Source of the DNA: Oscillatoriales cyanobacterium
GTDB lineage: Bacteria; Cyanobacteriota; Cyanobacteriia; CACIAM-69d
DNA: 64,000 bases
Direction: 5' to 3'
NCBI GenBank assembly: GCA_004292515.1
Contig: RDXB01000079.1
Coordinates: forward strand, 53,028-117,027
Shown: piece by piece, positions 26,606 to 35,225 of the stretch
Layout: every line of letters begins with the position of its first letter
How positions within the stretch are numbered: position 1 is the first letter of the stretch
The notes under the pieces: model-generated
Seen by the model: the letters and a program-made list of their open reading frames with translations, nothing else
The model's database searches: none
Told to the model about the DNA's origin: nothing
Translations under genes and position numbers: made by a program

Positions 26606-26637
26606 CAAGGGGCTGAAGCCCCTTGTTTGCTTTTTAC
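26606..26637 (+). terminator. R1-type palindrome with T-tract downstream of sepF
   Basis: CAAGGGGCTGAAGCCCCTTG forms a strong hairpin followed by TTTGCTTTTTA. It lies 57 nt after the sepF stop and would act as an intrinsic terminator. Confidence 0.6.
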
Positions 26638-26731
26638 TGATTTTTACTGACTGGTGGATTGGCTAAGTTGATTAGCTAAGTTGATTGGCTAAGTGGTGGA
26701 ATTGAGCGGGTTTTCAAGGACGTTTTGAGCT

Positions 26732-27556
26732 ATGGCTGAGTCTGGGGCAACGCAATTGGGGTTCATTGGGGGTGGGGTGATGGCTGAGGCGATTTTGGCC
26801 CGGCTGTGCGATCGCGGGACGATCGCCCCGGCCCAAATGGTGGTCAGTGATCCCATCGCCGATCGCCGATCGCTGTTGACGGAGCGCTACGGGGTGCAGA
26901 CCACTGACGACAATCGATCGCTGCTGGCCCAGGCGGCCGTGGTGGTGCTGGCGATTAAGCCCCAAATGTTTGCCCCGGTGGCTGCTCAGGTGGCAGGTTC
27001 CTGGAATGCCGCCTCACCGCCATTGGTGTTGTCGATTTTGGCGGGAACACCGCTGACCAAGCTGGAAGCAGCCTTTGCCGGTTGCCCGGTGGTGCGAGCC
27101 ATGCCCAATACGCCGGCCACCGTGGGGGCGGGAGTCACGGCGATCGCCCCTGGATCGTTGGTGACGGCAGACCAAATGGAGCAAGCCCGCCAGATTTTTG
27201 CGGCGGTGGGTTCGGTGGTGGAAGTACCGGAGTCGCTGATGGATGCGGTCACGGGCCTGTCGGGATCGGGGCCGGCCTTTGTGGCGTTGTTTGTGGAAGC
27301 CTTGACCGATGGGGGCGTGGCTGCGGGGTTGCCCCGAGCCACGGCCAGCACCTTGGCGTTGCAGACAGTGTTGGGCACGGCGCAATTGTTGGCGGACACC
27401 GAGCTACACCCGGCGGTGTTGAAAGATCGTGTCACCAGTCCGGGGGGCACAACGATCGCGGGCGTGGCGGCCTTGGAACGGGCGGGGCTGCGATCGGCGG
27501 TGATCGAGGCGGTGCAGGCGGCTTGGCAGCGATCGCGCAGCCTGGGCCAGGATTAG
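26732..27556 (+). CDS. proC: pyrroline-5-carboxylate reductase
   Basis: A 274-residue enzyme catalysing the last step of proline synthesis (NAD(P)H-dependent reduction of pyrroline-5-carboxylate). The Rossmann motif is LGFIGGGVMAEAIL near the N-terminus, followed by VVVLAIKPQMF, RAMPNTPATVGAG, the family signature VTGLSGSGPAFVALFVEALTDGGVAAGLPR and VTSPGGTTIAGVAALE. Length and motifs are complete. It is separated from sepF by the 26606 hairpin, so it may have its own promoter, and it is closely followed by the dipeptidase gene. Confidence 0.96.
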   Translation: MAESGATQLGFIGGGVMAEAILARLCDRGTIAPAQMVVSDPIADRRSLLTERYGVQTTDDNRSLLAQAAVVVLAIKPQMFAPVAAQVAGSWNAASPPLVLSILAGTPLTKLEAAFAGCPVVRAMPNTPATVGAGVTAIAPGSLVTADQMEQARQIFAAVGSVVEVPESLMDAVTGLSGSGPAFVALFVEALTDGGVAAGLPRATASTLALQTVLGTAQLLADTELHPAVLKDRVTSPGGTTIAGVAALERAGLRSAVIEAVQAAWQRSRSLGQD

Positions 27557-27568
27557 GGGAGTTGAGCA

Positions 27569-28273
27569 GTGGCGCTTAAACCCTATCAACGAATCCCGAT
27601 CTCCGACTGTGGCGATCCTCTAATGCCGATTCCGTCCGATCGCTTTTGCCTGTGGAACCCACCTCCCTATGCGGCCTTAGGCGCACCCTATGGCGATCGA
27701 TCACCTTTCCACCTGCGATCGGGTGTGCTGGAGCGGTTGGAACAGTCGGCGGACTGGCTCGACCGGACTCGATCGGGCTGGCGGATTGCGATTTTTGATG
27801 CCTACCGCCCGATCGCCGTGCAGCAGTTCATGGTCGATTACACCTTTGGCGAGTTGGCCCGCGCCGCTGGTCTTGACCCGGCCGCCTTGCTGGCCCATCC
27901 CGACCATCCCCAAACCCAGATTCTGCAAGGGCGCGTCACGCAATTTTGGGCGGCTCCCAGCCACGATCCAGCCACGCCGCCGCCCCACAGCACCGGGGCA
28001 GCGCTGGATGTAACCCTCGTGGACCTGTTGGGGGAAGTGGTGGATATGGGATCACCGATCGATGAATGCTCTGAGCGATCGTTTCCCGACTACTTTAACC
28101 AAGCCACTGATACCGGCGATCGTCTGTTTGGCGAGCGGCGACAACTGTTGAGGCAAGCAATGGCGGTCGGTGAATTCGCGCAGCATCCCAATGAGTGGTG
28201 GCATTTTTCTTGGGGCGATCAACTGTGGGCCGAGCGCACCGGCCAGTCAATTGCCCACTACGGTGGCTTGTAG
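27569..28273 (+). CDS. D-alanyl-D-alanine dipeptidase (VanX/DdpX family)
   Basis: A 234-residue zinc peptidase of family M15D. Zinc ligands and catalytic residues are visible in HSTGAALDVTLVD (His and Asp) and NEWWHFSWGD (Glu and His); the substrate-binding FDAYRP segment is present. It would hydrolyse D-Ala-D-Ala, probably for peptidoglycan recycling, since no vancomycin-resistance genes (vanA or vanH) accompany it. GTG 27569 begins 12 nt after proC, so the two are probably co-transcribed. No clear signal peptide is seen, in line with cytoplasmic VanX. Confidence 0.9.
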   Translation: MALKPYQRIPISDCGDPLMPIPSDRFCLWNPPPYAALGAPYGDRSPFHLRSGVLERLEQSADWLDRTRSGWRIAIFDAYRPIAVQQFMVDYTFGELARAAGLDPAALLAHPDHPQTQILQGRVTQFWAAPSHDPATPPPHSTGAALDVTLVDLLGEVVDMGSPIDECSERSFPDYFNQATDTGDRLFGERRQLLRQAMAVGEFAQHPNEWWHFSWGDQLWAERTGQSIAHYGGL

Positions 28274-28472
28274 TCCCCGGGGTCAGTTCTGTGTTGGCGA
28301 TCGCCCCTAGGCGCTTCCTGGGATGGGAAGTGTATGATTGCGGGAAATCTTGCTCTGAATGGGCGGCTGGGCGTGATGCGACGCGCTAACTGCGGCGGTT
28401 CATGAGATCAACAGATCAATCCCGGTTGATCCCCTTCAGGCAACGGTCAGGAAGGCAATCGATACCCCGGTT

Positions 28473-29582
28473 ATGTCTCAGACGGAACTGTTACTGCTAG
28501 CCCGGCAGGGCAATGTAGAAGCGATCGCCACGCTCATGAACCGCAAACTGCAAACGGCAGGGATTGTGGTGGATGTGGACTTGGATGGCAATTGCTTGAT
28601 TCTGAACCTGGTGGGAACCGATCGCGCTCCCGATCGCCCAGCTCTGATGACCTTTGTGCGCAAGGGCATGAACATCCTGAAGGTGGAGCAGGTAGGGGTG
28701 GTGCGGGTATCCGGTTGGGCCGCTGGTAGCAACAGCCCCACTTGGACAGATGCGCTGTATTTGGCCGATGACGGCTCGGGAATGTCTTTGGCCACGCCGC
28801 CCCTCAGCGCCTTGGGTTTGACCAGCCCACCGAGCTACCAAATTACACCACCGATCGCGCCGTCCCTAACACCGTCCCTAACACCGTCCCTAACGCAAGC
28901 GCCACCCGCGATCGAGGGGGCCAATACTTTTGCTGGGGCCAGTCCAGGGGCGACTGCTGCGATGTCTGCACCCGAACCCGCCCTCACACCCACACTGCCG
29001 GTGTTTCAAACCTCGGAGCCGGCCTATGAGGCCCCTCTGGATGCGACGGAAGATGCGATCCAACCGGAGAAGGTTTACGAGGCTTGGCTAGCGGAAACGG
29101 GCCAGTTGGGATTTCCCTTGCAGGGGACGATTCCTCGGCTAGCAGAATTTTTGGTGTATTTTTTGAATGCACCCGAGGAACAGCTGATCGATGTGACCGC
29201 TGTCCGTTGGGACGATCGCCCTGTGGCCCTGTTGCTGACCAGTGCGCGGCTTTGTGCGATCGCCTTGCCTGCAACCTTTTGGGGCGATAAATCGGTGCAG
29301 GCTCTGTTTGCCTTGCCCTTTTCAGCGATCGGGCGAGTGGGTATGTCGCGCGATGGCCTCTCAATCGAAACGGTGGCGGGCGATCGCCATTTGCTCTATT
29401 TTTCTAGTCCCCTGTTGGGCGATGCCTTTGTCAACCGCAGCTTAGTGCGGTTTTGCTTGGTGGAGGCCGACCCCAGCTTGCCCAGTCCCAAGGCTGATCG
29501 CTCATTGCTGTTCTATAGCGCGGCGATTTTGGCGGTGGTCTTTTTGTTGATCTTGTTGCTGCATTGGATTTTTGGCAGCTAG
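28473..29582 (+). CDS. cyanobacterial membrane protein with conserved N-terminal alpha/beta domain, unknown function
   Basis: A 369-residue protein. The N-terminal domain (about 1-95; ELLLLARQGNVEAIATLMNRKLQTAGIVVDV...FVRKGMNILKVEQVGVVRVSGWA) is a small alpha/beta module that appears fused to various partners in cyanobacteria. A Pro/Thr/Ser-rich spacer (about 110-185) includes a 12-nt tandem repeat encoding PSLTPSLTPSLT. A middle domain of about 140 residues (about 190-335; VYEAWLAETGQLGFPLQG...) follows, and a single C-terminal transmembrane helix (AAILAVVFLLILLLHWIFG) makes it a tail-anchored protein. No catalytic motif was recognised. It lies in the same direction as the neighbouring cyclase gene. 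Confidence 0.75.
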   Translation: MSQTELLLLARQGNVEAIATLMNRKLQTAGIVVDVDLDGNCLILNLVGTDRAPDRPALMTFVRKGMNILKVEQVGVVRVSGWAAGSNSPTWTDALYLADDGSGMSLATPPLSALGLTSPPSYQITPPIAPSLTPSLTPSLTQAPPAIEGANTFAGASPGATAAMSAPEPALTPTLPVFQTSEPAYEAPLDATEDAIQPEKVYEAWLAETGQLGFPLQGTIPRLAEFLVYFLNAPEEQLIDVTAVRWDDRPVALLLTSARLCAIALPATFWGDKSVQALFALPFSAIGRVGMSRDGLSIETVAGDRHLLYFSSPLLGDAFVNRSLVRFCLVEADPSLPSPKADRSLLFYSAAILAVVFLLILLLHWIFGS

Positions 29583-29626
29583 GGATGGTCTCTTGCCCTC
29601 GCCAGCCTGAGGGTTAGGACGCGATA

Positions 29627-29675
29627 ATCGCGATTAATCCGTGATTGATCCGTGATTAATCCGTGATTAATCCGT
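29627..29675. repeat. 12-nt tandem repeat TGATTAATCCG/TGATTGATCCG
   Basis: About four copies of a 11-12-nt unit (TGATTAATCCG) lie immediately before the cyclase gene, spanning its candidate upstream GTG start. Confidence 0.9.
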
Positions 29676-29736
29676 GATCGCGTGTCGATTCATATCAATT
29701 TGGTATGAGTGCATCATCAGTCGGTTGATCGTCAGG

Positions 29737-31698
29737 GTGAATAGACCGCGCGTGTGGCAAACAAGGTGGGAAACCTGGGCCAAGACCGATGAGGGCGGCC
29801 CACGGCTTGTGCTGGCTGTGGCGATCGCCTTGGGGTTGGTGTTGGGTCTGCGCGGTCAAGGACTGCTGTTGCCGATCGAGCGGGCCCTATACGATCGCTG
29901 GGTACAGTTGCGACCGGCTCGCCCCCTAGATGATCGGATTGTGGTAGTTGGAATCACCGAAGCTGACCTGCGCCGCCTGCCAACTTGGCCCCTAACCGAT
30001 GACCTCTTGGCCGCCACAATCGATCGCATCCAAGCGGCCAAGCCCGCCGTGATTGGTGTTGATCTCTATCGAAATCTGCGCCGGCCGCCGGGATCTCAGG
30101 CCCTAGCCCGCGCCCTGCAAGCCCCCAACGTGATCACGATCCAAAGTATTGACGGCAATCCCGGTTCACCGATCGCCTACGGATCGCAGCCACCGCTCGA
30201 TCGCGTAGGGTTCAACGATGTGATCTACGACGATGATGGCGTGGTGCGCCGGGCCTTACTGTTGAGCCAAAACGAGCGTGGAGATTTATTCCAGTCCTTT
30301 GCGTTGCTGGTTGCCCTGACTTATTTGCAGCCACGCCAAATTACTGCCGTCGAAAGCCCCCTCAACAACAACTGGATGCAGTTGGGGCAATCCACCCTGA
30401 TTCCACTGGAGCCGGATGCGGGTCAATATCAAGATCTCGATGCAGCCGGCTATCAAATCTGGTTGGACTATCGGGGGCGGCAAAATTTTGTGGATGTTGT
30501 GCCCCTGCACAATGTGCTGGCGGCTCAGGTCGAGCCTGATCGCCTAGCGGGCAAGGTGGTGCTGCTGGGCACTCTCGCGGAAAGCAGCCGCGATTTGTTT
30601 TTTACGCCCTACAGTCCAACGGAGCGCTACCAAGCCCGGATGGCGGGGGTGCTGCTCCATGCCCAAATCGTCAGCCAGTTGCTGGATTTAGCCGACGGCC
30701 GGCGGCGGTTGCCCTGGTTTTGGACTGCTGGGCAAGAAATCGCTTGGATTGTGGTCTGGACGATGGTAGGTGGGATAGTGGCGCAGGGGTTGCCGGTGCT
30801 GGCTCGATCGAGCTTGGCGATCGGTGGGGTGATGGGAGCGATCGGCTGTGCTGGTTTGGGGCTGTTCTATGGGGGGGCCTGGATTCCGATCGCGGCTCCG
30901 GGCTTGGGGGCGGCCCTGGCTTGGGGGGCGGTGGCAGCCGTGCGGGGTCAACAGGCCCGCCAACAACGCCAAATGGCCATGAAGCTACTGGGAATGAATG
31001 CCTCGCCCGCCGTGGCCAAAACCCTGTGGCGCGATCGCCATCGGGTGATTGAATCGGGGCGCTTACCGGGCCAAAAACTGGTGGCCACAATCGTCTTTAC
31101 GGATATTCGTAACTTCAGCACGATCGCCGAGCGCCTTGATCCCGACGTGTTGTTGGATTGGCTCAATGACTATCTGGACGTGCTGACACGGGAAGTGCTG
31201 GCCCGAGACGGGGTTGTGAATAAGTTCACCGGGGATGGCATTTTGGCCATGTTTGGCGCGCCCATTGCCCGCACCAAGCCGATTGAAATTGCTGATGATG
31301 CGGAGCGGGCGATCGATTGTGCTCTGGCGATGCGGGCTGAATTAATCCGCCTCAATCAGTCTTGGCACAGTCGTCGGTTGCCGGTGATTCAAATGCGAGT
31401 GGGCATCTACACCGGAGAGGTGGTGGTGGGCAGTTTGGGTGGGCGCGATCGTCTGGAATATGGAGTGTTGGGTGATTCAACCAACGTGGCTTCGCGCCTC
31501 GAAAGCTGTATGAAAGAACGCCAACCAGACAATTGCCGCATTTTGGTGGGGGATGCAACAGTAGCGGCTTTGGGCGATCGGGCAGAACAATTTCTGTTGG
31601 AATCCTGGGGCATCACAACGCTAAAGGGCAAGCACCAGCGCGTCAGCGTCTATCATGTCAGTGGCCGGCGATCGCCAGATACTCATCTCTCAAATTGA
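29737..31698 (+). CDS. CHASE2-domain class III adenylate cyclase
   Basis: About 650 residues. A CHASE2 sensor domain outside the membrane (about residues 45-320) is preceded by one helix and followed by three helices (about 335-420). A class III cyclase domain (about 455-625) ends the protein. Catalytic features are the metal Asp in TIVFTDIRNFSTIAE, the second metal Asp and substrate Lys in VVNKFTGDGILAMFGAP, and the transition-state Asn/Arg in LGDSTNVASRLES; Lys and Asp at the purine-selecting positions favour ATP. It should make cAMP in response to an unknown extracytoplasmic signal. GTG 29737 is a guess; the frame is open back to GTG 29674, inside a tandem repeat. Confidence 0.88.
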   Translation: MNRPRVWQTRWETWAKTDEGGPRLVLAVAIALGLVLGLRGQGLLLPIERALYDRWVQLRPARPLDDRIVVVGITEADLRRLPTWPLTDDLLAATIDRIQAAKPAVIGVDLYRNLRRPPGSQALARALQAPNVITIQSIDGNPGSPIAYGSQPPLDRVGFNDVIYDDDGVVRRALLLSQNERGDLFQSFALLVALTYLQPRQITAVESPLNNNWMQLGQSTLIPLEPDAGQYQDLDAAGYQIWLDYRGRQNFVDVVPLHNVLAAQVEPDRLAGKVVLLGTLAESSRDLFFTPYSPTERYQARMAGVLLHAQIVSQLLDLADGRRRLPWFWTAGQEIAWIVVWTMVGGIVAQGLPVLARSSLAIGGVMGAIGCAGLGLFYGGAWIPIAAPGLGAALAWGAVAAVRGQQARQQRQMAMKLLGMNASPAVAKTLWRDRHRVIESGRLPGQKLVATIVFTDIRNFSTIAERLDPDVLLDWLNDYLDVLTREVLARDGVVNKFTGDGILAMFGAPIARTKPIEIADDAERAIDCALAMRAELIRLNQSWHSRRLPVIQMRVGIYTGEVVVGSLGGRDRLEYGVLGDSTNVASRLESCMKERQPDNCRILVGDATVAALGDRAEQFLLESWGITTLKGKHQRVSVYHVSGRRSPDTHLSN

Positions 31699-31807
31699 TA
31701 TTCCTTGTAGTATGATCAATTTCCTCAATAAGCATCACCTCATAGACACTACCCCGCTGAAGAATGGGTAGGTCGGCAGAGTCCACCAATCACTAGAAGA
31801 ACTGCCT

Positions 31808-31841
31808 AAAAAAACAAGTCCAGAGATCAAGATCTCTGGAC
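31808..31841 (-). terminator. intrinsic terminator of the 49-residue protein gene
   Basis: On the minus strand an 11-bp perfect hairpin (GTCCAGAGATC/GATCTCTGGAC, 31818-31841) is followed by TTGTTTTTTT. It is positioned about 105 nt after the stop of the small gene at 31947. Confidence 0.85.
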
Positions 31842-31946
31842 TCGCGAGGAGTTTGATGAAATATAAGTCACTAAGCCAACAACGCGCGATCGAATAGGTC
31901 TATTGAACAGGCTGAATTGGCAGTCCGTTCTTCATGAGGTGAGGGA

Positions 31947-32096
31947 TTAATCGTTCCAGTGCGCGTCCTGATAAGGATCGTCCTCAAAGGGCTGAACACC
32001 AACGTGTGGATAGTCATCGTGGTCGGGTGCGAAGATTTCGCCGAACCCTTCCAAGACATACTTCATTGCGGATTCTAAAGAGTTCCAAAACTGCAT
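31947..32096 (-). CDS. 49-residue acidic protein, unknown function
   Basis: A short gene from ATG 32096 with an excellent ribosome-binding site (GGAGG eight bases upstream). The product starts MQFWNSLESAMKYVLEGFGEIF, an amphipathic helix, and continues with an acidic tail (APDHDDYPHVGVQPFEDDP...QDAHWND). A strong intrinsic terminator follows at 31808-31841, so the unit looks like a monocistronic, well-expressed small gene. I recall no named family with certainty. The amphipathic helix plus acidic tail would suit a membrane-associated or protein-binding peptide. An overlapping frame on the same strand is longer but has no ribosome-binding site. Confidence 0.75.
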   Translation of the reverse strand: MQFWNSLESAMKYVLEGFGEIFAPDHDDYPHVGVQPFEDDPYQDAHWND

Positions 32097-32640
32097 AACC
32101 TAACCTCCGGCTCCATTATCAACGGAGAAGCGTTGATTGGCTTTTCTTTAGGATAGGCAAGGACAGAATCGGCAAGATCGCTTTGTGATGAATCGATGAA
32201 TTTCGATGAATTTCGCAATGTTGAAGTGAGTTGAGGTGAGTTGAGGTGAGTTGAGGTGCGATCGCCGCATCTCCCGCCGCATCTCCTAGGGGGATCGGGA
32301 TTTATTGCTATTTGTCTGCATTCATCTCGTTTAGTCAGGATTAGGGGGTTGAGGATTAGGGGCTATGGTCAGCCTCCCAGAGTTCCAGATTCCAATTCCC
32401 AATTTTCTGCCAGGTACAAACCGCCCATCTCTTCAGCCAGGCTGGTTGATACCTGGCCACTCCTAAAGCTTGCTCGCCCCGTCTCGCCCCGTTGTTCTTG
32501 GGGGTCGATCGGGTCTTTGTGCATTTTGTATCACAGCTTCATCATGACAACCCCATTTCTCAGGGCGACTGAACCGCGATCGCCCGTTTATCCCTGTGCT
32601 GCTGGGCTGGGGATCTCGTGACGAGTTGATTGAACCTCTG
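32097..32640. other. intergenic region, promoter of the small gene, short repeats
   Basis: GAGTTGAGGT is repeated three to four times around 32225-32258. The first 70 nt hold the leader of the 49-residue gene. No gene is seen in the rest. Confidence 0.5.
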
Positions 32641-32654
32641 ACTTTCCGAATTTC

Positions 32655-32769
32655 TGACTTGTTGACAACTTGCAGTGCTACATTTATGAGTTTTTGTATT
32701 GTCAACTTGTTAAAAATACAAATTTCTAGATTCCTGAATATTCAAAAAAGGTGACTGGCCGGCCGTACA
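32655..32769. promoter_or_regulatory. candidate operator/centromere repeats upstream of parA
   Basis: Two copies of a near-palindrome lie about 45 nt apart: TTGTTGACAACTTG at about 32658-32671 and TTGTCAACTTGTTAA at about 32698-32712. The DNA between and after them is AT-rich, unlike the surroundings. Spacing and position fit an autoregulatory operator or parS-like site for a partition protein. This is inference from pattern only. Confidence 0.4.
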
Positions 32770-33657
32770 ATGCGCCCACGAGTTTGGGTAACAATCGTGG
32801 GTGCAAACGGAAGCGCGAGAACGCTTGCCGTTGTTAATCCCAAGGGCGGCGTGGGGAAAACAACGACGGTGTTGTGTTTGGGGGAATTGCTCTTGGATCG
32901 ATCGCCTTGTGTCACCCTCGACCTCGATCCTCAGGGCCACACCACGGCGGTACTGAGTGCCGTTGCCGATTCGGAGTCGCGGGCGGCTGATCGCGCCGGG
33001 CCGTTGGAAAAATCCTTGGATCTGGCTCTCCGTGGGGATTGTGCGATCGGGGATTTGCTTTGTAATGGAGGCGATCGGGGCTGGTTTGTGCCCGCGCAGT
33101 TGAGCTTGGCGGCAACGGCGGTGGAATTGGCGCGATCGCCCAATGGATTGCAGCGCCTGCGACAGACACTCGCGATCGACTGGACAACGGCGCATCGGGC
33201 TTTAGTTGACCCGATTTTGTTGCTGGATTGTCCGCCGGGTCTGGGTTTTCTGACCTTGAGTGCGTTGGTGGCGGCGGACTGGGTGCTAGTGCCGGTGCAG
33301 TGTCAGCCGTTGGCCCTGCGGAGTTTGTTGCCCTTGATGGAAACGATCGCCAGCGTTCGCCGCCAACTGAATCCGTCATTGCGCGTATTGGGTGTGTTGC
33401 CAACCATGGTGGAGCGGCGATCGCCTGTGGTCGAAGCGGTGTTGGCGGGTTTGGCAGATTGGGCGCAGGCTAGCCAAGGGAACATCGAGCTGTTGCCGAC
33501 GGTTCCGCGATCGTGCTGGTTGCCCAAATTGACCCTCGATGGGCGACTGTTGCGCGATCATTTGCCGCGATCGCGCCGGGCTGCCGTGTTTGGGGGCTAT
33601 TTAGCTGCGGTCGATCACCTGCTGTCGCCGAGTGGAACTGCTGCCAGCCCGCCCTGA
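32770..33657 (+). CDS. ParA-family ATPase
   Basis: A 295-residue deviant Walker A ATPase of the ParA/Soj/MinD group. The Walker A is KGGVGKTTT (K25-T33), the switch I region VTLDLDPQGHTT, and the switch II/Walker B LLDCPPGLGFLTLSAL. There is no N-terminal helix-turn-helix, so it resembles chromosomal Soj and type Ib plasmid ParA. An insertion around residues 65-90 (SESRAADRAGPLEKS) precedes the helix usually reading IADLL. It could position chromosome, carboxysome or protein cargo. The carboxysome ParA (McdA) is another possibility, but the next gene does not resemble McdB clearly. It is followed by the small protein at 33880, probably its partner. Confidence 0.85.
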   Translation: MRPRVWVTIVGANGSARTLAVVNPKGGVGKTTTVLCLGELLLDRSPCVTLDLDPQGHTTAVLSAVADSESRAADRAGPLEKSLDLALRGDCAIGDLLCNGGDRGWFVPAQLSLAATAVELARSPNGLQRLRQTLAIDWTTAHRALVDPILLLDCPPGLGFLTLSALVAADWVLVPVQCQPLALRSLLPLMETIASVRRQLNPSLRVLGVLPTMVERRSPVVEAVLAGLADWAQASQGNIELLPTVPRSCWLPKLTLDGRLLRDHLPRSRRAAVFGGYLAAVDHLLSPSGTAASPP

Positions 33658-33879
33658 TTCTCGGCAATTGCTTGTCAAGTTCTGGCTGGAACGTCATTCA
33701 AGAATCAGGTTCCCATCATGGTTAATCTTGGGCGATCTGGATGAATCAGATGAATGATTGGCTGGATCATGGCGCTAATCAGTTAATCGCGGGTCATTTC
33801 GACTGAAGATGGTTGCAGCGCCAACCCTCCGCGCGACTTAGCCAAGACTTTAGACCGTACCTTTTTGGCCTCAATTTTC

Positions 33880-34257
33880 ATGGCGACTTCTCCTCAACAA
33901 TCGGCAGCCCAGACCCCCAACAGCCCAGACCCCACGAATTTGACGGCGGGCGATCGGCTCCTTGCGCCCTATCTTCAGCCTACCGAGCCACCTACCGATC
34001 GCCTGCCCCCCGTGCCCAAAGGTGACGCGGCCAATTTGCGACGAGCCACCTTCCAGATGCGGGAATCTGTGCTGGATGAACTCGATCGCTTTCATTTGGA
34101 GCTGCAATTAGCCCTGGGCAAAAGCAACGCACCCTATAAGGAAGTGATTGTGGAGGCGGCGATCGTCCAATTGCTGAATCAAGCCAAGGAAGAGGGCAGC
34201 CAGTGGGTTGAGCGCTTGCAGCAATGGCAACAAAGTCGCCTGCGATCGCGCCGATAA
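33880..34257 (+). CDS. small putative DNA-binding partner of ParA (ribbon-helix-helix-like)
   Basis: A 125-residue protein from ATG 33880. The first roughly 60 residues are Pro/Thr/Gln-rich and probably disordered. The C-terminal half (about 62-125) reads RATFQMRESVLDELDRFHLELQLALGKSNAPYKEVIVEAAIVQLL, a strand followed by two helices as in ribbon-helix-helix proteins. A glutamine-rich basic helix follows. In type Ib partition systems a small RHH protein binds the centromere and stimulates ParA, which fits the gene order. It is 222 nt after parA with no gene between. The RHH call is from pattern only. Confidence 0.65.
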   Translation: MATSPQQSAAQTPNSPDPTNLTAGDRLLAPYLQPTEPPTDRLPPVPKGDAANLRRATFQMRESVLDELDRFHLELQLALGKSNAPYKEVIVEAAIVQLLNQAKEEGSQWVERLQQWQQSRLRSRR

Positions 34258-34427
34258 GCTGTTGAGCGTTTTGATCGGAGTCTGATGGTCTTGGAATAAC
34301 GGTCTTGGAATAACGGTCTTGGAATGATGGCCTTGGAAATACTTTGAGGGTTGAGCTGGTCGGTTGCCCCTAAAATCACCGTCCATCTATTGGGTGCTGG
34401 GGATGATTGCAGGCTGGGGGGCGATCG

Positions 34428-34871
34428 CTAGGGACTGGTCTTTTTAGCGGGATGGCCGGGCGTGGTGCAATCAAGCCGATCGAGCCAACAAAGGCCGGCA
34501 TACCCCAGCCAGGCCCCCAATCCGTAGTGCAAAAAATCCCAACCATCAAAACTGGCTCCCAGGGTTAATTTCCCCAGCAAGGTTGCCCGGAAGGTTTGCA
34601 GGGCCGGCGGTTGCCAAAGTTGCAACAGCTCCGTCACGATCGCTACTCCCAAGATGGCTCCACTGAGGACAGCGGGCGATCGCTGAGGGCAACACCAACG
34701 GGCCGCCCCAATCAAAAACGGCATCACCAAGACATCTCCCAAGTGGCCCTGCACCCAACTATCCAGGGGGCCGCGATAGATTTTGGTGCTTAAACCGATC
34801 GCCACCAACACCCCCAAGGCCCCAGCTAAGTACAGGCGTTTTTGGGGGCTAGAACGGGGGCTGGGGGTCAT
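34428..34871 (-). CDS. DUF2809 family membrane protein
   Basis: A 147-residue protein with four or five hydrophobic segments. Family features are GLSTKIYRGPLDSWVQGHLGDVLVMPFLIGAARW near the N-terminus, AILGVAIVTELLQLWQPPALQTFRATLLGKLTLGASFDGWDFLHYGLGAWLG in the second half, and a short basic tail. The DUF2809 function is unknown. ATG 34871 has AGGAC eight bases upstream; the frame extends about 20 codons further but without a good start. It is convergent with the ParA operon. Confidence 0.85.
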   Translation of the reverse strand: MTPSPRSSPQKRLYLAGALGVLVAIGLSTKIYRGPLDSWVQGHLGDVLVMPFLIGAARWCCPQRSPAVLSGAILGVAIVTELLQLWQPPALQTFRATLLGKLTLGASFDGWDFLHYGLGAWLGYAGLCWLDRLDCTTPGHPAKKTSP

Positions 34872-35225
34872 GGGGATGTCCTGAGGGGTAAAACGCCAAT
34901 TCAACCCCCAATTTAGCGCGCTTGAATGCAAGATTAGATTTGTAATCTTGCATAAAAAGCCAAAAAATAGGGCAATTCAAACAAGAGACCCCTTGCATCA
35001 ATCCACACTCGCACCCCCCAATCCCTACCCCAACCTGGGAGAGAGACTTGCAGACCCGAAAGGCGATCGCTGAAAACCCCAATTTCTGGCTTCCCTTCAC
35101 CCCATCTGGGCCGAAGGGGTTGGGAGATCAGGGGTTAATCAACGGTTCTAGATCGCCACTGCAATCGCCACTGCAATCGCCACTACATTCGATCTATTGC
35201 AATGGAGTGTTGTGGGGCATGAAAA
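34872..35225. repeat. intergenic region with 12-nt tandem repeat GCAATCGCCACT
   Basis: Nearly four copies of GATCGCCACT/GCAATCGCCACT lie at 35151-35191. The segment 34985-35135 contains phrases (CCCCAATCCC, GGGAGAGAG, CTTCACCCCATCTGG) shared with a common cyanobacterial intergenic repeat. No gene is seen. Confidence 0.65.

Noticed and set aside
32256..32621. 121-codon plus-strand frame in the parA upstream gap
   Set aside because: Composition is like intergenic DNA, no start signal, and no motif.
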